A program made the translations under genes and the position numbers. Positions 54,296 through 63,140 of a DNA stretch of 64,000 bases are shown piece after piece. The notes under the pieces were generated by a model. It had not been told where the DNA came from, did no database searches, and worked only from the letters and a program-made list of their open reading frames with translations. The DNA is taken from positions 350,732-414,731 of the forward strand of contig NZ_VHQG01000002.1 in assembly GCF_006517435.1 (NCBI RefSeq), read 5' to 3'. Each line of letters begins with the position of its first letter. Positions within the stretch are counted from its first letter, which is position 1. Origin of the DNA: Schumannella soli. GTDB taxonomy: Bacteria; Actinomycetota; Actinomycetes; Actinomycetales; Microbacteriaceae.

Positions 54296-56419
54296 TCAGG
54301 CGCGCAGCGCGAGCGCGAACGGCATCACAGCCTCGGCGCCGGCATGCCGCAGCAGCCGCGCGGCGACGGTGAACGTCCAGCGCGAGTCGGCGACATCATC
54401 CACGAGCAGCACCGGGCCCGGATGCCCCTCCAGCTGCTCGCTCAGCGCCGCGCCGACCTGGAACGACGACCACACGCCGGCGAGTCGGAACGCGCTCGCT
54501 CCGCCGGCGCCGCTCGGCGGCGCTTCCGGCACGGCGTCGAGCTCGCCGAGGATCGGCAGCCGTCCGACGCGCGACAGCCCTTCCGCGAGCGAGCGGATCA
54601 GCTGCGGGCGTGAACGACTCGGCATCGTGACGATCCCGACGGGGCGGGCAGCCCATCCCCATTCCGCAAGCACCGACACGGCAGCGTCGAGCAGGGCCGG
54701 CGGCACCGGCGCATCCTCGTGCCCCGGCGCGAAGAGCTCGCGCAGCGGGCCGCCCCAGCCGAGGTCGGTGAGTCGGGCGACCGCGCGCCCCTCGTCGGGA
54801 CGCTCCGCCGGGGCGATGTTGCCGCGCACGGGGATACCGCGCTCGCTCGCGCCGACCGGCCACTGCTTGCGCGGTTCGAGCGCGACGCCGGCGCGGCGCA
54901 GCGCGGCGTCGGCGGTCGATCGTCCGTCGCCGGCGACCTCGGCCGGGTACCAGGCGCCGGCGCAGAGGTCGCAGCGTCCGCAGGGCACCGCGCTGTCGTC
55001 GTCGAGGGCGTTCTGCAGGAATTCCATGCGGCAGCGGATCTGCTCGCTCACGCCCCGCGACTCGTAGGTCAACATGCTGTTCTGCTCGGCCTGCCGGGCT
55101 TCGGCGATGCGCCGGTAGCGTTCCTCGTCGTAGACCCAGGGGGAGCCCGTCGACACCCATCCGCCGCGCACACGGCGGACGGCGCCATCCACGTCGAGAA
55201 CTTTCAACAGCAGTTCGAGTCGGCTGCGCTTCACGTCGACGAGCGCTTCGAGCGCGGGTGTGGAGGTCGGCTCGTCGAGCCGCAGTTCGGCCAGCACCGC
55301 TTCGGCGCGCTCGCGTGTAGGCATGCTGGTGGTGGCGAAGTACTCCCAGATCGCGCGGTCTTCGCTGCCGGGCAGCAGCAGCACGTCGGCGGAGTCGGTG
55401 GCGCGCCCGGCGCGTCCGACCTGCTGGTAGTAGGCGACGGGCGAACTGGGCGCGCCGAGGTGCAGCACGAAACCGAGGTCGGGCTTGTCGAAGCCCATGC
55501 CGAGCGCGCTGGTGGCGACGAGCGCCTTCACCTGGTTGTCCTTGAGCGCGGCCTCAGCCTGCTGCCGCTCGGCGGTCTCGGTCTGCCCGGTGTAGGCGAG
55601 CACCTCGTGCCCGGCCTGGCGCAGCAGCCGCGCGGTGTCCTCGGCGGCGGAGACCGTGAGCGTGTAGATGATGCCCGAGCCGGGCAGGTCGCCGAGGTGC
55701 TCGAGCAGCCAGCCGAGCCGGGTGGCCTGGTCGGGCAGCTCGAGCACGCCGAGCCGCAGCGAGCGGCGCGCGAGCGGTCCGCGGATGGTGAGCACGTCAT
55801 CCGCCCCGCCCAGCTGCTCGACGACGTCGGTGACGACGCGCGAATTGGCGGTCGCGGTCGTCGCGAGCGCGGGGATGGATGCGGGCAGCTCGGCGACGAG
55901 GTCGCGCAGCCGCCGGTAGTCGGGCCGGAAGTCGTGCCCCCAGTCGGAGATGCAGTGCGCCTCGTCGATCACGAGCAGGCCGGTGCGCTCGATCAGCTGC
56001 GGCAGCTGCTCTTCGCGGAACTGCGGGTTGTTGAGCCGCTCGGGCGACACCAGCAGCACGTCGATGTCGTCGGCCGCGAGCCGCGCGCGCACGTCATCCC
56101 ATTCGTGCTGATTGCTGGAGTCGATGGATGCGGCGCGAACCCCGGCCCGAGCCGCCGCCGCGACCTGGTCGCGCATCAGCGCCAAGAGAGGGGAGACGAG
56201 GATGGTCGGCCCGGCCCCGCGGCGCCGCAGCAGCAGCGTCGACACGAAGTACACGGCCGACTTGCCCCACCCGGTGCGCTGCACGACGAGCGCCCGCCGC
56301 CGATCGTCGACGAGCGCCGAGATCGCCTCGAACTGCCCCTCGTGGAAGTCGGCGTCATCCCGCTGCACCAGCTCCCGCAGCGCGTCGAGGGCGGCCCCGC
56401 GTGTCGTCGTCTCCGTCAT
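54296..56419 (-). CDS. RecQ-family ATP-dependent DNA helicase with C-terminal PRTase-like segment
   Basis: A 707-residue SF2 helicase. Walker A is RTGWGKSAVYF (about 48-58), motif II DEAH at 152-155 in LLVIDEAHCISDWGHDF, and motif VI QQVGRAGRATDS. A zinc-type Cys cluster follows (CRMEFLQNALDD through CGRCDLC), as in RecQ-Ct. The last 200 residues are not the usual HRDC domain; they contain LLVDDVADSRWTFTVAARLL, close to the PRPP-binding motif of phosphoribosyltransferases such as ComFC. Related fusions occur in actinobacteria, with unknown purpose. The gene converges on mfd (57-base gap), and its start faces the defence-like operon, 120 bases away. Confidence 0.9.
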   Translation of the reverse strand: MTETTTRGAALDALRELVQRDDADFHEGQFEAISALVDDRRRALVVQRTGWGKSAVYFVSTLLLRRRGAGPTILVSPLLALMRDQVAAAARAGVRAASIDSSNQHEWDDVRARLAADDIDVLLVSPERLNNPQFREEQLPQLIERTGLLVIDEAHCISDWGHDFRPDYRRLRDLVAELPASIPALATTATANSRVVTDVVEQLGGADDVLTIRGPLARRSLRLGVLELPDQATRLGWLLEHLGDLPGSGIIYTLTVSAAEDTARLLRQAGHEVLAYTGQTETAERQQAEAALKDNQVKALVATSALGMGFDKPDLGFVLHLGAPSSPVAYYQQVGRAGRATDSADVLLLPGSEDRAIWEYFATTSMPTRERAEAVLAELRLDEPTSTPALEALVDVKRSRLELLLKVLDVDGAVRRVRGGWVSTGSPWVYDEERYRRIAEARQAEQNSMLTYESRGVSEQIRCRMEFLQNALDDDSAVPCGRCDLCAGAWYPAEVAGDGRSTADAALRRAGVALEPRKQWPVGASERGIPVRGNIAPAERPDEGRAVARLTDLGWGGPLRELFAPGHEDAPVPPALLDAAVSVLAEWGWAARPVGIVTMPSRSRPQLIRSLAEGLSRVGRLPILGELDAVPEAPPSGAGGASAFRLAGVWSSFQVGAALSEQLEGHPGPVLLVDDVADSRWTFTVAARLLRHAGAEAVMPFALALRA

Positions 56420-56539
56420 GCCCCCAACGATGTCAGCACCGACCGACAGGGGCGCGCAGCGTCCCAGGCGGAGTCGAGCCGCGCGGCGCTCAAGGCGCGC
56501 CTACTGAGGATCGATTCGTTTGTCGGCGATGATCGCAGC

Positions 56540-56770
56540 ATGGCCCGGATTCGATCGATCGAGCATGGAACCCAGAACGTCAAGGCTCATCCATCCGAGG
56601 TCGACTGCTTCGTTCAGGATTTCGAGGCCGCGGACGGAACTAAGCTGCTTCACCTGTCGACTTTCGGATCTTCCGATCGAGCGAGCCAGCCGAAGAGCAG
56701 TCAATCGATCCAGCTCGATCGGGAGCAGGCCATGGTCCTGCGCGACTGGATCGACAACGTGTTCGGGTGA
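56540..56770 (+). CDS. Small conserved-looking protein heading the methyltransferase operon
   Basis: A 76-residue soluble protein starting at ATG 56540. It reads MARIRSIEHGTQNVKAHPSE at the start, has the middle DGTKLLHLSTFGSSDR, and the end QLDREQAMVLRDWIDNVFG. The pattern of beta strands followed by a final helix, without low-complexity, suggests a real folded domain of about one repeat. I recall similar short proteins next to DNA methyltransferase genes but cannot name a family. It is the first gene of the island, 120 bases from the divergent helicase, and 79 bases before the methyltransferase start. It may be a regulator, a DNA-binding adaptor or an inhibitor of the system; no function is shown. 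Confidence 0.72.
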   Translation: MARIRSIEHGTQNVKAHPSEVDCFVQDFEAADGTKLLHLSTFGSSDRASQPKSSQSIQLDREQAMVLRDWIDNVFG

Positions 56771-56774
56771 GGCG

Positions 56775-56852
56775 ATGTCGCCGGGTCGAACTAGTGTTCG
56801 GATCAAGAAGAGAGTCGGCGTTCTCGCCAGCAAGTCGAAGGGCCACAAGTGA
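56775..56852 (+). CDS. Candidate 25-residue basic leader peptide
   Basis: A tiny frame fills the gap between the 76-residue protein and the methyltransferase. It encodes MSPGRTSVRIKKRVGV plus LASKSKGHK, with eight Lys/Arg. It starts four bases after the preceding stop, and its TGA overlaps the methyltransferase GTG as GTGA, the same coupling used elsewhere in this operon. A leader peptide that couples translation is possible; a chance frame is also possible. Confidence 0.35.
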   Translation: MSPGRTSVRIKKRVGVLASKSKGHK

Positions 56853-57958
56853 CTGATCTCACGTTCCGCATGGGCGAACTTTTCTGTGGTCCGGGAGGCA
56901 TGGCCAAGGGTGCACACAACGCAGCCGAGTCGGTCGGCGTCACTCTGCAGCACGCTTGGGCCAACGACTACGACGCGGATACCTGCGCGACTTATCGGCA
57001 CAACATCATCGGCGCGACCGACGAGAGCGTGATTCACCAGGACGTCAAGGAGCTGGCCATCGAGCAGCTCAGCGGCATCGATGGCTTCGCGTTCGGCTTC
57101 CCCTGCAACGACTATTCGCTGGTCGGCGAGTGGCGGGGGCTCGACGGCAAGTACGGGCCGCTCTACTCCTACGGTGTCCGTGTTCTGGAGGCGCACAAGC
57201 CCCGGTGGTTCGTGGCGGAGAACGTCTCCGGCCTGCAGAGCGCGAACGAGGGAAAGGCGTTTCAGAAGATCCTCGACGAGCTGTCGGCGGCGGGCGAGCA
57301 CGGCTACAAGCTGTACCCCCACCTCTACAGCTTCGATCAGTACGGCGTTCCGCAGCGCCGGCGCCGAATCATCGTCGTCGGCATCCGCGGCGATCTCGAC
57401 GTCGACTTCAAGGTGCCTTCACCGGAGATCTACGCGGACCGGCCGGTCACGGCTCGCCACGCGTTGACCGTTCCGCCGATGACGGGATCGATGCTCAACC
57501 ACGAGCGCACGCGTCAGTCATCGACCGTCGTCGAGCGTCTCGATTACATCGCGCCGGGGGAGAACGCATTCAATGCCCCCGGCATGCCGGATCGTCTTCG
57601 ACTGAAGGTCAAGGGTGCCACGATCAGTCAGATCTACCGCCGCCTTCACCCTGACCAGCCGGCGTACACCGTGACCGGGTCCGGTGGTGGCGGAACTCAC
57701 GTCTATCACTGGGACGAGTCCCGCGCGCTTACGAATCGTGAGCGCGCTCGGCTGCAGTCTTTCCCCGATGACTACGAGTTCATCGGCCAGAAGGAGAGCG
57801 TGCGGAAGCAGGTCGGCATGGCCGTGCCAGTCAAGGGCGCTGAGGCCGTCTTCACCGCGCTGTTCAATTCGTTCAAGGGCGTCGGTTACCCGTCGATCGC
57901 CCCCAGTCTGGGGTACGTGCCCGCCAAGTGTCGTTCAGATGTCGGAGGCGATCAGTAA
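56849..57958 (+). CDS. DNA (cytosine-5-)-methyltransferase
   Basis: A 369-residue C5 methyltransferase with all core motifs: I, FCGPGGMAKG (12-21) for SAM; IV, GFPCNDYS with catalytic C86; VI, FVAENVSGL (E124-N125-V126); VIII, QYGVPQRRRRI (164-174); IX, RALTNRERARLQSFPD (292-307); X, QVGMAVPVKGAEA (321-333). Motif IV reads PCN in place of the common PCQ. The target-recognition region between VIII and IX is only about 110 residues. It transfers methyl groups to cytosine in an unknown short DNA site, presumably marking self DNA for the ATPase and nuclease genes downstream. GTG 56849 gives MTDLTFRMGELF; ATG a few codons later would also keep motif I. Confidence 0.95.
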   Translation: MTDLTFRMGELFCGPGGMAKGAHNAAESVGVTLQHAWANDYDADTCATYRHNIIGATDESVIHQDVKELAIEQLSGIDGFAFGFPCNDYSLVGEWRGLDGKYGPLYSYGVRVLEAHKPRWFVAENVSGLQSANEGKAFQKILDELSAAGEHGYKLYPHLYSFDQYGVPQRRRRIIVVGIRGDLDVDFKVPSPEIYADRPVTARHALTVPPMTGSMLNHERTRQSSTVVERLDYIAPGENAFNAPGMPDRLRLKVKGATISQIYRRLHPDQPAYTVTGSGGGGTHVYHWDESRALTNRERARLQSFPDDYEFIGQKESVRKQVGMAVPVKGAEAVFTALFNSFKGVGYPSIAPSLGYVPAKCRSDVGGDQ

Positions 57959-59468
57959 GGTCTTCTCAAAGTCGCCGCCTGGCGATCAGAAGAGGGACCT
58001 GAACTTGCAAGACGAGATCGTCGAACCTGGCGTCGATCTGCTCGAGTCGATGCGCTCTGTCGGCTATTCGCTCGATGCAGCGCTGGCGGATCTGATCGAC
58101 AACAGCATCACCGCGGACGCGAAGACAATCGACATCGACGCGGACGTCGTCGACGGAAGTTTCGTCGCGATCCTCGACGACGGCACCGGTATGAGCCCAA
58201 CAAGAGCGCGAGAGGCGTTGCGTTTGGCCGGCTCAGTCGACTCGAGGTCCACCGCTGACCTTGGGCGCTTCGGGCTCGGGCTCAAGACCGCATCACTATC
58301 GCAGGCGCGATGCCTGACCGTCGTCACCAAGTCCGATGGCGTTACTACCGCTTTGCGCTGGGACATCGATCATGTTCGCGAATCACGCCAGTGGAGCCTG
58401 CTGGTTCTGTCCGAGCCTGAGATTCAGGGGTTGCCCCTCGTGTCCGCCCTCCAAAGTCAGCAATCAGGAACCCTTGTCGTCTGGGAGTACTTGGATCTGC
58501 TCATCGGCGATGCTGCGGATCGTGGAGCCTTCCTCCGAGAACGAGTTCTGGATGCCGCGGGCGCTCTGGCGCTTGTCTTTCATCGCTTTCTCGCGGGTCC
58601 GGGAAGGATCGTCATCCGAGTCAACGGGGCGAAGCTGTCCCCGATCGATCCGTTCGTCACGTCTAACACTCGGACCCAGATCAGTCCGACCGACGAACTG
58701 ACGATTGCCGGTGAGAAGGTGTCGGTCACGGCGTACACACTTCCCCACCCGAGTGGAATGACCCCGGCTGAGCGAGCGCGCACCGACCTGTCGACAGGCA
58801 TGCGCGAGGCCCAAGGCTTCTACATCTATCGCAACCAGCGACTGATTTCCCGGGGCAACTGGTTCGGCCTCGCGTCCCGGAGTGAGCTGACCAAACAGAC
58901 GCGAATCCAAGTCGACCTCCCGAACACCGTCGACAGTCTCTGGCAACTCGATATCAAGAAGTCTCGGGCGGAGCCGCCCGCGTCGTTCAAGGCTCACCTC
59001 AAGCGGATCATCGATCCGCTGCTCGACAAGGGACGTCGGGTGCATACATACCGCGGCCGCAAGACGAGTGAAGCTGAGATCGTACGAGGGTGGAACAAGC
59101 TCGACGTGCGCGGGAACGTGCAGTACGTCGTCAACGAGGACCATCCATTGCTCGTGTTGCTGAAGAGCCGAATTGGCGAGGAAGAGCGAGACCTCCTTGA
59201 GAGTGTCATCGGACTTCTATCAGACACCTACCCGACTCATGACCTCTACGCCGAGATGGCTGCGAGCAAGGTTGCCGGTGTCGCTCTGCCCGATATCGAT
59301 GGAGCCAGGGTGAAGCTCCAGCTGCTCCAAGACGCGGGGATGCTGGGCACCAGTGCCGAAGAGGCTACGGCTCGCCTCGTGGAGATCGAGCCGTTCAATG
59401 CCGTACCCGATCTTCTCGAGCTGATCCGCGCCGTGATGATGGAGAGCCCCGATGCAACTGAGTCCTGA
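57939..59468 (+). CDS. GHKL ATPase of the prokaryotic MORC/MutL-like group
   Basis: A 509-residue protein from ATG 57939 (20-base overlap with the methyltransferase); TTG 58005, seven bases after AGAGGGA, would give 487. The Bergerat ATP fold is clear: N motif LDAALADLIDNSI (45-57), G1 AILDDGTGMS (78-86), G2 LGRFGLGLKTASLS (108-121). The usual catalytic Glu of the N motif is Asp here (D51), as I recall for this subfamily. Residues about 260-400 resemble the S5 transducer domain, including GFYIYRNQRLISRGNWF. The C-terminal third is helical and unassigned. Such ATPases dimerise on ATP binding and clamp DNA; here it probably senses or remodels foreign DNA for the neighbouring nuclease. Confidence 0.9.
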   Translation: MSEAISKVFSKSPPGDQKRDLNLQDEIVEPGVDLLESMRSVGYSLDAALADLIDNSITADAKTIDIDADVVDGSFVAILDDGTGMSPTRAREALRLAGSVDSRSTADLGRFGLGLKTASLSQARCLTVVTKSDGVTTALRWDIDHVRESRQWSLLVLSEPEIQGLPLVSALQSQQSGTLVVWEYLDLLIGDAADRGAFLRERVLDAAGALALVFHRFLAGPGRIVIRVNGAKLSPIDPFVTSNTRTQISPTDELTIAGEKVSVTAYTLPHPSGMTPAERARTDLSTGMREAQGFYIYRNQRLISRGNWFGLASRSELTKQTRIQVDLPNTVDSLWQLDIKKSRAEPPASFKAHLKRIIDPLLDKGRRVHTYRGRKTSEAEIVRGWNKLDVRGNVQYVVNEDHPLLVLLKSRIGEEERDLLESVIGLLSDTYPTHDLYAEMAASKVAGVALPDIDGARVKLQLLQDAGMLGTSAEEATARLVEIEPFNAVPDLLELIRAVMMESPDATES

Positions 59469-62184
59469 CCAGAAGTCCGTCGAGGCCCAACTCACGACGT
59501 GGGTTCTCGGTGAAAATCAGCGGGGTCGGTCCGTTGATCTTGCGGCCCTTGAAGAGAAGGCCGGCCTCGTCGCTTCGATCTTCAGTCCCGACCTTACCGA
59601 ACACGAGATCGCACAGGTCGTCGTCGTGGTGACGACCAAGGGAGATGTGAAACAAGCCGCTGACGTAGGAGTAGTCGGGGCCGATTTCGAAGAATGGATT
59701 CAGGCACGCAAAGCCGAGGTCGAGGAGAGTCGCTGGGAGGCCTACAAAGGTCTCCTGATCTCGCGCGGCTTTGCTCCCGCAGTGATCGATGCTCTCGGCC
59801 GTCAAACAGATGCCGTGGTCGAACTAATGGGTGACCCTCATCGGACTGGTCCGTGGGCGCGCCGCGGCCTACTCATGGGAGAGGTGCAATCTGGCAAGAC
59901 CGCCACATACCTCGGGGTCTTGAACAAGGCCATCGATCACGGATATCGCGTGATCGTGATTCTCGGAGGTCACACGAACGATCTGCGCAGTCAGACCCAA
60001 CGTCGTGTCGACACTGATCTCACGGGAACCAACTCGACGTTCCTTGAAGACAACATATCGGTGGCCGGGGAACAGATCCGGATCGGCATCGGTCTTGTAA
60101 ATCCGACTCTGACGGCGAACAGCATGACCACGGTTCGCCGCGACTTCAGTGCCGAGTCGAAGCTCGCGGGGATGGTCTGGGTCTCTTCTGGCATGCCGAC
60201 GGTCTTTGTGGTGAAGAAGAACGTCAAGATGCTTGAGAACGTGCGGAAGTACATTGCCGCTCAGGCCGGACCGGATGGCCTGGACCTTCCACTCGTTGTG
60301 GTAGACGATGAAGCTGACTGGGGCAGTCCCAATACCAACGACCCGGATACGGATCCCACGCGGGTGAACAAGGCCGTTCGCAGTCTGCTGGACGTGTCGT
60401 CTCGGAACACCTACGTCGGGATCACAGCGACGCCGTTCGCTAACGTGCTGATCGATCACACGATCGAGGACGATCTCTTCCCGAGCGACTACATCCGCGC
60501 GCTGGGAGCACCGAGCAACTACTCCGGTGTCGACACGTATTTCGGAGCTGGAAGTTCTGCAATCCGAACGGATGTGGACGATTGTCTCGCGGTCCTTCCG
60601 CTCAAGCACAAGAAGGATCATCAGCTCGCGTCGCTGCCGTCGAGCCTTGAAGACGCGCTGATCGCCTTCTTCCTGGGCACGGCGATTCGCAGGATCCGTG
60701 ACGGCGCGACCGTGCCCGCTTCGATGATGGTGAACGTCTCTCGATTCAATCTCGTTCAGATCGTTGTGAGCCGACTCGTGAAGGACTTTGTCTCGGAGGT
60801 CGCGGGTGTCATCGCCACCGAGTTCGAGCGCATCGGCGGCACACGACGAAGCCAGCTGGCCGAGCGGATCGAACGTTCGATGGCGCAGCTGTATCCGTTG
60901 GATTCGAACTGGTCTGAGATCGAGCGCGAGCTGATCGACGTCGCTCGGGAGATGCGCGTAGAAGTGGTCAACAATCAGACCGCGGCCGAGCGCGCCAAGA
61001 CGCGTCGACTGATGTCGCATGAACAACGCGTCGCTGAGGACCTGAAGCCAGTGATTCTCATCGGAGGCGACGTGCTGTCGCGCGGACTGACGCTCGAGGG
61101 TCTGCAGGTGAGCTATTTCGTTCGTCAGCCGGGATCTGCCGACACGCTGCTCCAGATGGGGCGATGGTTCGGATATCGCCCCGGCTACGAAGATCTCGTC
61201 AGAATCTGGATTCCCCGAAAGGTTGTAGAAATATTCGGGAACGTGGCGGCGATGAACCGCGATCTTCGCGAAGACCTCATGGAGATGCAGGCGAATGAGC
61301 TGACGCCGCGGCAGTTCGGGCTCAAGATCCGTTTGATCCCAGAGATCGCGATTGTTGCTGCGAACAAGCGTCGCGCCGCCGAAGTTGCGGAAGTGAGGGT
61401 CAGTCTTCACGGGCAGATTCGTCAGTCGGTCGACCTGTCAAGCGACGTGGGGGTTCGCAATGCCAACGCCGAGGCTGTCGACAGGTTGGCCAGGCGACTT
61501 GAGGTGTCCGGTATCCGATTCAAGCCGTCGGGCCATGAATATGGGTGGCACGGCGTTCCGCTCGAGGCCGTGACCGAATTCATCGCCTCGTTCCAGGGCC
61601 ATTCGATTGATCCCTTCTTTTCACGATCAGGTCGCGACGGCCGTCCCCAGATCGCGAAGTTCCTACCTGAAGCCCGAAACAGCGACGGATGGGATGTCGT
61701 GTTCGTCAGTGGAGGCGGCAGGAGTGTGATGATCCCGCATATAGGTGACGCTTCCCGGGCGAGCGTGAGAAATGAGCTGAGGTACATCGCGAGCGACAGC
61801 CAACTGCATTTCCAAAACCGGCAGATCGCGAGCCCGTCTGACGTGCGAGGTGCTCTTGAAGAGAGCGAGGTCGTGCGCATCAAGGCGTCGGCGCCTGAGG
61901 GCGCCAAGCTGAATGAGGGCGAGTATCTTCGCCATTACATCGAACGCCCGATTCTGATGTTGTACGCGGTCACGCGCGAGGACAAGGGTGACGGCCTCGT
62001 CATCGATGAATCCGACCCGCTGTGGGCGGTTCGTGTCGCCTTCCCGAGGCTGACGCCGGAGGAAGAGCAGGACTACATCGCCGCCGGCGGCGGAGTCAAG
62101 ATCCTGGTCAACACCGTCTGGCAGGAGCAGTTCTTCGGCACGGACCAGGAATCTGACGACTACAACGAGGAGCTCGACGGATGA
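59452..62184 (+). CDS. Z1-domain SF2-like ATPase
   Basis: A 910-residue protein. Helicase-like motifs are present but divergent: Walker A GEVQSGKT (143-150), Walker B VVDDEADWG (283-291), motif III ITATPFANVL (324-333), then the Z1 signature SRGLTLEGL (543-551) and QMGRWFGYR (568-576), matching motifs V and VI. Residues about 360-530 are a helical insertion between the RecA-like lobes. The N-terminal 130 and C-terminal 250 residues are unassigned. Z1 proteins are known from computed restriction-type neighbourhoods and are predicted DNA motors; no nuclease motif is seen in this protein. ATG 59452 overlaps the GHKL gene by 17 bases, and the next gene overlaps by four. Confidence 0.92.
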   Translation: MQLSPDQKSVEAQLTTWVLGENQRGRSVDLAALEEKAGLVASIFSPDLTEHEIAQVVVVVTTKGDVKQAADVGVVGADFEEWIQARKAEVEESRWEAYKGLLISRGFAPAVIDALGRQTDAVVELMGDPHRTGPWARRGLLMGEVQSGKTATYLGVLNKAIDHGYRVIVILGGHTNDLRSQTQRRVDTDLTGTNSTFLEDNISVAGEQIRIGIGLVNPTLTANSMTTVRRDFSAESKLAGMVWVSSGMPTVFVVKKNVKMLENVRKYIAAQAGPDGLDLPLVVVDDEADWGSPNTNDPDTDPTRVNKAVRSLLDVSSRNTYVGITATPFANVLIDHTIEDDLFPSDYIRALGAPSNYSGVDTYFGAGSSAIRTDVDDCLAVLPLKHKKDHQLASLPSSLEDALIAFFLGTAIRRIRDGATVPASMMVNVSRFNLVQIVVSRLVKDFVSEVAGVIATEFERIGGTRRSQLAERIERSMAQLYPLDSNWSEIERELIDVAREMRVEVVNNQTAAERAKTRRLMSHEQRVAEDLKPVILIGGDVLSRGLTLEGLQVSYFVRQPGSADTLLQMGRWFGYRPGYEDLVRIWIPRKVVEIFGNVAAMNRDLREDLMEMQANELTPRQFGLKIRLIPEIAIVAANKRRAAEVAEVRVSLHGQIRQSVDLSSDVGVRNANAEAVDRLARRLEVSGIRFKPSGHEYGWHGVPLEAVTEFIASFQGHSIDPFFSRSGRDGRPQIAKFLPEARNSDGWDVVFVSGGGRSVMIPHIGDASRASVRNELRYIASDSQLHFQNRQIASPSDVRGALEESEVVRIKASAPEGAKLNEGEYLRHYIERPILMLYAVTREDKGDGLVIDESDPLWAVRVAFPRLTPEEEQDYIAAGGGVKILVNTVWQEQFFGTDQESDDYNEELDG

Positions 62185-63140
62185 TCGCGACAGCGATCGA
62201 AACAGCAATGGGGGGTGTACCGGGTCGCACGGTTGGCCTGGTCGACCACCCGCATCTGTCGATGTGGGCGCAGAATCTGGGTGATCGCCCCGGTCTGCTG
62301 GTGGATGTCACCCTGCCAGCGGGCGTCGTCATCGAAGATGGTCGCGGTTTCGACGTCGCCCCGGTCGCACGAAATGGGAAGTCGTCGCTGCTCATCAAGC
62401 CGACCATTCCGGGCGATCCGTCCGCGGCGTTCGTCGGGCTCGTCGAATATCTCTATCGGCAGACCGCGGGCGTGGACACGCCGCCGGCTGCGGTCGTGGC
62501 CCTGGTGGATTCGATTCAAGAGTTTCGGCGGTTCTTCGGGCGCAAGTCCGAACGGCTCAGCGAGGCCGAAGTCCGCGGGCTCTTCAGCGAGCTCTTGCTC
62601 TTGGTCGAGCTCATGGACGCAGGTAGGTCGCCGAATACGGCGCTCGCGGCATGGTCGGGCCCATGGGGAGCAGCTGATTTTCGGTTCGCCGACGACAGCG
62701 CAATCGAGGTGAAGTGTGTGCGCCCTTCTGCGACGGGTGTTCGCGTGTCGTCGGAGTATCAGCTCGAGGTGCCTTCCGGAGGCATGCACCTCTTCGTTCT
62801 TCCGCTAGCTGACGCCGACCCCGCTGCGACTGGATCCGCCAGGCTCATGGACCTCGTCGGCGAAGTCTCCGCGCGCGTTGCGGGAGACCCGCTGGCGCTT
62901 CGCCGGTGGTTCGAAGCGCTCGACACACTCGGGTTCGATACATCGGACGTCTACTACGAGCAATGGAGCTTCGTCCCTGAGTCATGGGTGGCGTTCGAAG
63001 TGACCGATGAATTCCCTGCCCTGCGCGTCAGGGATCTGCCAGCGGGGGTGTCGGGGGTGGGCTACTCGATCGCGTTGGCGGCTGCCGAGGCTTTCGAAGT
63101 GGATGCGTCGCGGGCGATCGCGTCAGGAGGCGCCAAATGA
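62181..63140 (+). CDS. PD-(D/E)XK nuclease-like protein (DUF4420-like)
   Basis: A 319-residue protein with the residues of a PD-(D/E)XK nuclease core: an upstream helix Glu in VRGLFSELLLLVEL (E137), then GAADFRFADDSAIEVKCVRP holding D166 and the E176-V-K178 motif. These would bind Mg2+ and cut DNA. The arrangement and length fit the DUF4420 family. The N-terminal 110 residues form a separate beta-rich part, maybe for DNA or partner binding, and the C-terminal 130 residues end in an Ala-rich helix. It is the only clear nuclease candidate in the operon. Four-base overlaps with the Z1 gene and with the AIPR gene imply a fixed protein ratio. Confidence 0.88.
   Translation: MIATAIETAMGGVPGRTVGLVDHPHLSMWAQNLGDRPGLLVDVTLPAGVVIEDGRGFDVAPVARNGKSSLLIKPTIPGDPSAAFVGLVEYLYRQTAGVDTPPAAVVALVDSIQEFRRFFGRKSERLSEAEVRGLFSELLLLVELMDAGRSPNTALAAWSGPWGAADFRFADDSAIEVKCVRPSATGVRVSSEYQLEVPSGGMHLFVLPLADADPAATGSARLMDLVGEVSARVAGDPLALRRWFEALDTLGFDTSDVYYEQWSFVPESWVAFEVTDEFPALRVRDLPAGVSGVGYSIALAAAEAFEVDASRAIASGGAK

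Noticed and set aside
56420-56540. Vsr endonuclease or classical restriction enzyme gene beside the methyltransferase
   Set aside because: No such frame exists in the gap; the 76-residue protein lacks Vsr motifs.
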